DNA of 34,924 nucleotides from RFSX01 sp964495785 (GTDB lineage: Bacteria; Bacteroidota; Bacteroidia; Chitinophagales; Saprospiraceae), in assembly GCA_964495785.1 (NCBI GenBank), contig CAZBXL010000042.1, positions 1 to 34,924 of the forward strand, read 5' to 3'. The notes beneath the pieces are model-generated. The model was not told where the DNA came from. It saw nothing but the letters and a program-made list of their open reading frames with translations, and did not search any database. Numbering within the stretch: position 1 is the first letter of the stretch; every line of letters starts with the position of its first letter. Shown in pieces: positions 33,666 through 34,924 of the stretch. The position numbers and the translations under genes were made by a program.

Positions 33666-34924
33666 ATGACATTTGAAGAATTAGGTTTTGGAGAGGTAAT
33701 TTTAGAGGCATTAGGATACATGGGTTTTGAGAATGCAACTCCGATACAAGAGCAGTCCATTCCTCATATCATGGAAGGTCGCGATATACTTGCTTCCGCT
33801 CAGACAGGTACTGGAAAGACTGCTGCATTTATATTGCCTATAATAGATAAACTATCTCGAGATAATAATGGCAAAACACAGGTTTTGGTCATATGCCCAA
33901 CCCGAGAGTTAGCTCTACAAATAGATAACCAAATACAAGCTTTTTCTTATATGACTAACGTCTCTTCTATTGCTTTATACGGAGGGGGTGATGGTCAGGA
34001 TTGGGTGACGCAGCAAAAAGCACTTAAGAGTGGTGTTAATATCGTCGTCGCTACACCCGGTAAGTTGATTTCGTTTATCAATAATAAATACTTCAGCTGT
34101 AAGACGGTAGATTATCTTATCTTAGACGAAGCTGATAGAATGTTAGATATCGGATTCTACGATGATATAATGTCTGTTATAAAGATGCTGCCACCTAAGA
34201 GACAGACCTTATTATTCAGTGCTACACTTCCACAAAAAATAATCAAACTGAGTCAGTCAATTCTGAACAATCCAAAAGAAATAAAAATTGCTATATCCAA
34301 ACCTAATGCTAAAATATTACAGGCTGCATATTTGGTCAATGATGAGCATAAGATTCCTTTACTTGTCAAATTGATAAAAGATAAGCCCGCATATAATAGC
34401 ATTATCATATTTAGTTCAACTAAGAAGAATGTAGCGGCGGTAACCAAAGCGTTAAAGTCTGCTAAGCTTGCCGCAGAAGCAATCTCATCAGATCTTGATC
34501 AGAGTGAGAGAGAGAAAGTTATGCTTAGATTCCGATCTAAAGATACTCGTATACTCGTCGCTACAGACGTCATCAGTAGAGGTATAGATGTCAAAGATAT
34601 CAACCTTGTGGTTAACTATGGAACACCAAGTGACGCAGAAGATTATGTACATAGAATAGGTCGTACAGCTCGTGCAGACACGTCAGGCGTAGCCATCACA
34701 TTTATCAATACTGATGACATGAGAAACTTTGCTCAGATAGAAAAACTGATAGACAAAGAGGTCATTAAGATGAAGTTGCCTCCTGAGATTGGTGTCTCAC
34801 CAGAATGGAATCCTAATAGTCGCGGCAGCGGCAGAGGTGGACGAGGAGGTGGCGGAAATAGAGGAGGTCGTTCTGGTGGCGGAAGATCAGGTGGTAGTCG
34901 ACGCTCAGGAGGAGGACGATCAGG
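33666..34924 (+). CDS. DEAD-box RNA helicase with RGG tail (3' truncated)
   Basis: This is an ATP-dependent RNA helicase; 419 codons are in the window and the frame is open at the end. It starts at ATG 33666 (MTFEELGF), where the Q motif region GFENATPIQEQSIP follows. Core motifs are present: I AQTGTGKT, Ia PTRELALQ, Ib TPGK, II DEAD (LDEADRM), III SAT, IV region IIIFSSTKK, V TDVISRGID, and VI HRIGRTAR. The tail from about 34815 is rich in RGG, GGR and SGG repeats, as in cold-shock RNA helicases that bind structured RNA. This is a RhlE/CsdA-like type by architecture; I do not assign a symbol. The promoter is not clear, and it may be read from ligA. Confidence 0.95.
   Translation, partial: MTFEELGFGEVILEALGYMGFENATPIQEQSIPHIMEGRDILASAQTGTGKTAAFILPIIDKLSRDNNGKTQVLVICPTRELALQIDNQIQAFSYMTNVSSIALYGGGDGQDWVTQQKALKSGVNIVVATPGKLISFINNKYFSCKTVDYLILDEADRMLDIGFYDDIMSVIKMLPPKRQTLLFSATLPQKIIKLSQSILNNPKEIKIAISKPNAKILQAAYLVNDEHKIPLLVKLIKDKPAYNSIIIFSSTKKNVAAVTKALKSAKLAAEAISSDLDQSEREKVMLRFRSKDTRILVATDVISRGIDVKDINLVVNYGTPSDAEDYVHRIGRTARADTSGVAITFINTDDMRNFAQIEKLIDKEVIKMKLPPEIGVSPEWNPNSRGSGRGGRGGGGNRGGRSGGGRSGGSRRSGGGRS

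Noticed and set aside
1..34924. CRISPR arrays, tRNA/rRNA genes, IS elements, prophage or defence genes
   Set aside because: Intergenic regions were read for direct repeats, tRNA T-loops, inverted-repeat-bounded elements and transposase or nuclease motifs; none were seen.

Overview
The window is AT-rich chromosomal DNA from a member of the Bacteroidota. Three things point there: sigma-ABfr-type promoters (TTTG about 20 bp upstream of TAnnTTTG), A-rich leaders without clear Shine-Dalgarno sequences, and characteristic families (a Reg_prop/Y_Y_Y sensor kinase, GMC oxidoreductase with a gluconate-2-dehydrogenase-subunit-3-type partner, a PASTA membrane protein, Bacteroidota-type RecO). Long S9 peptidase, PBP1A and GcvP proteins fit the same group. 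Most genes are chromosomal housekeeping genes. I see no transposase, integrase, phage gene, CRISPR array, tRNA or rRNA. A run of exactly 100 N (10835-10934) marks a scaffold gap.

Layout. 1-3188 is the 3' part of a large periplasmic-propeller histidine kinase. 3302-4429 encodes a GT4 glycosyltransferase, which converges on lgt (4431-5630, minus), followed by a DegS/HtrA-like protease (5846-7030, minus). The 637-bp space 7031-7667 appears to hold an unannotated, about 210-nt structured RNA with its own promoter and a strong intrinsic terminator. Next is a plus-strand sugar-oxidation cluster (7668-11585): a Tat-type hydroxypyruvate-isomerase-like TIM barrel, a GMC flavoprotein, a Tat-type small subunit cut by the gap, and a second TIM barrel that starts inside the gap. 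recO and a small conserved gene lie on the minus strand (11591-12632). They are followed by mscS, a GH3-family adenylating enzyme, pbp1A, an S9 peptidase and a PASTA protein.

From 21795 the order is a TM-helix channel-like protein, yceD (DUF177)-rpmF, ridA, trpS-FAH hydrolase, metK and gcvP. After these come a minus-strand trio (a small lipoprotein, an Sfp-type phosphopantetheinyl transferase and mscL), then ligA, and a DEAD-box RNA helicase with an RGG tail that runs off the window.

Gene packing is very tight. Several convergent pairs are separated by only 1-6 bp (GT4/lgt, TIM barrel/recO, mscS/GH3, pbp1A/S9 peptidase, gcvP/lipoprotein). The most noteworthy items are the orphan structured RNA at 7385-7596, the periplasmic sugar-oxidation cluster with apparent hitch-hiker Tat export, an internal duplication inside Lgt, and a recO gene whose only sensible start is a rare ATC or CTG codon.
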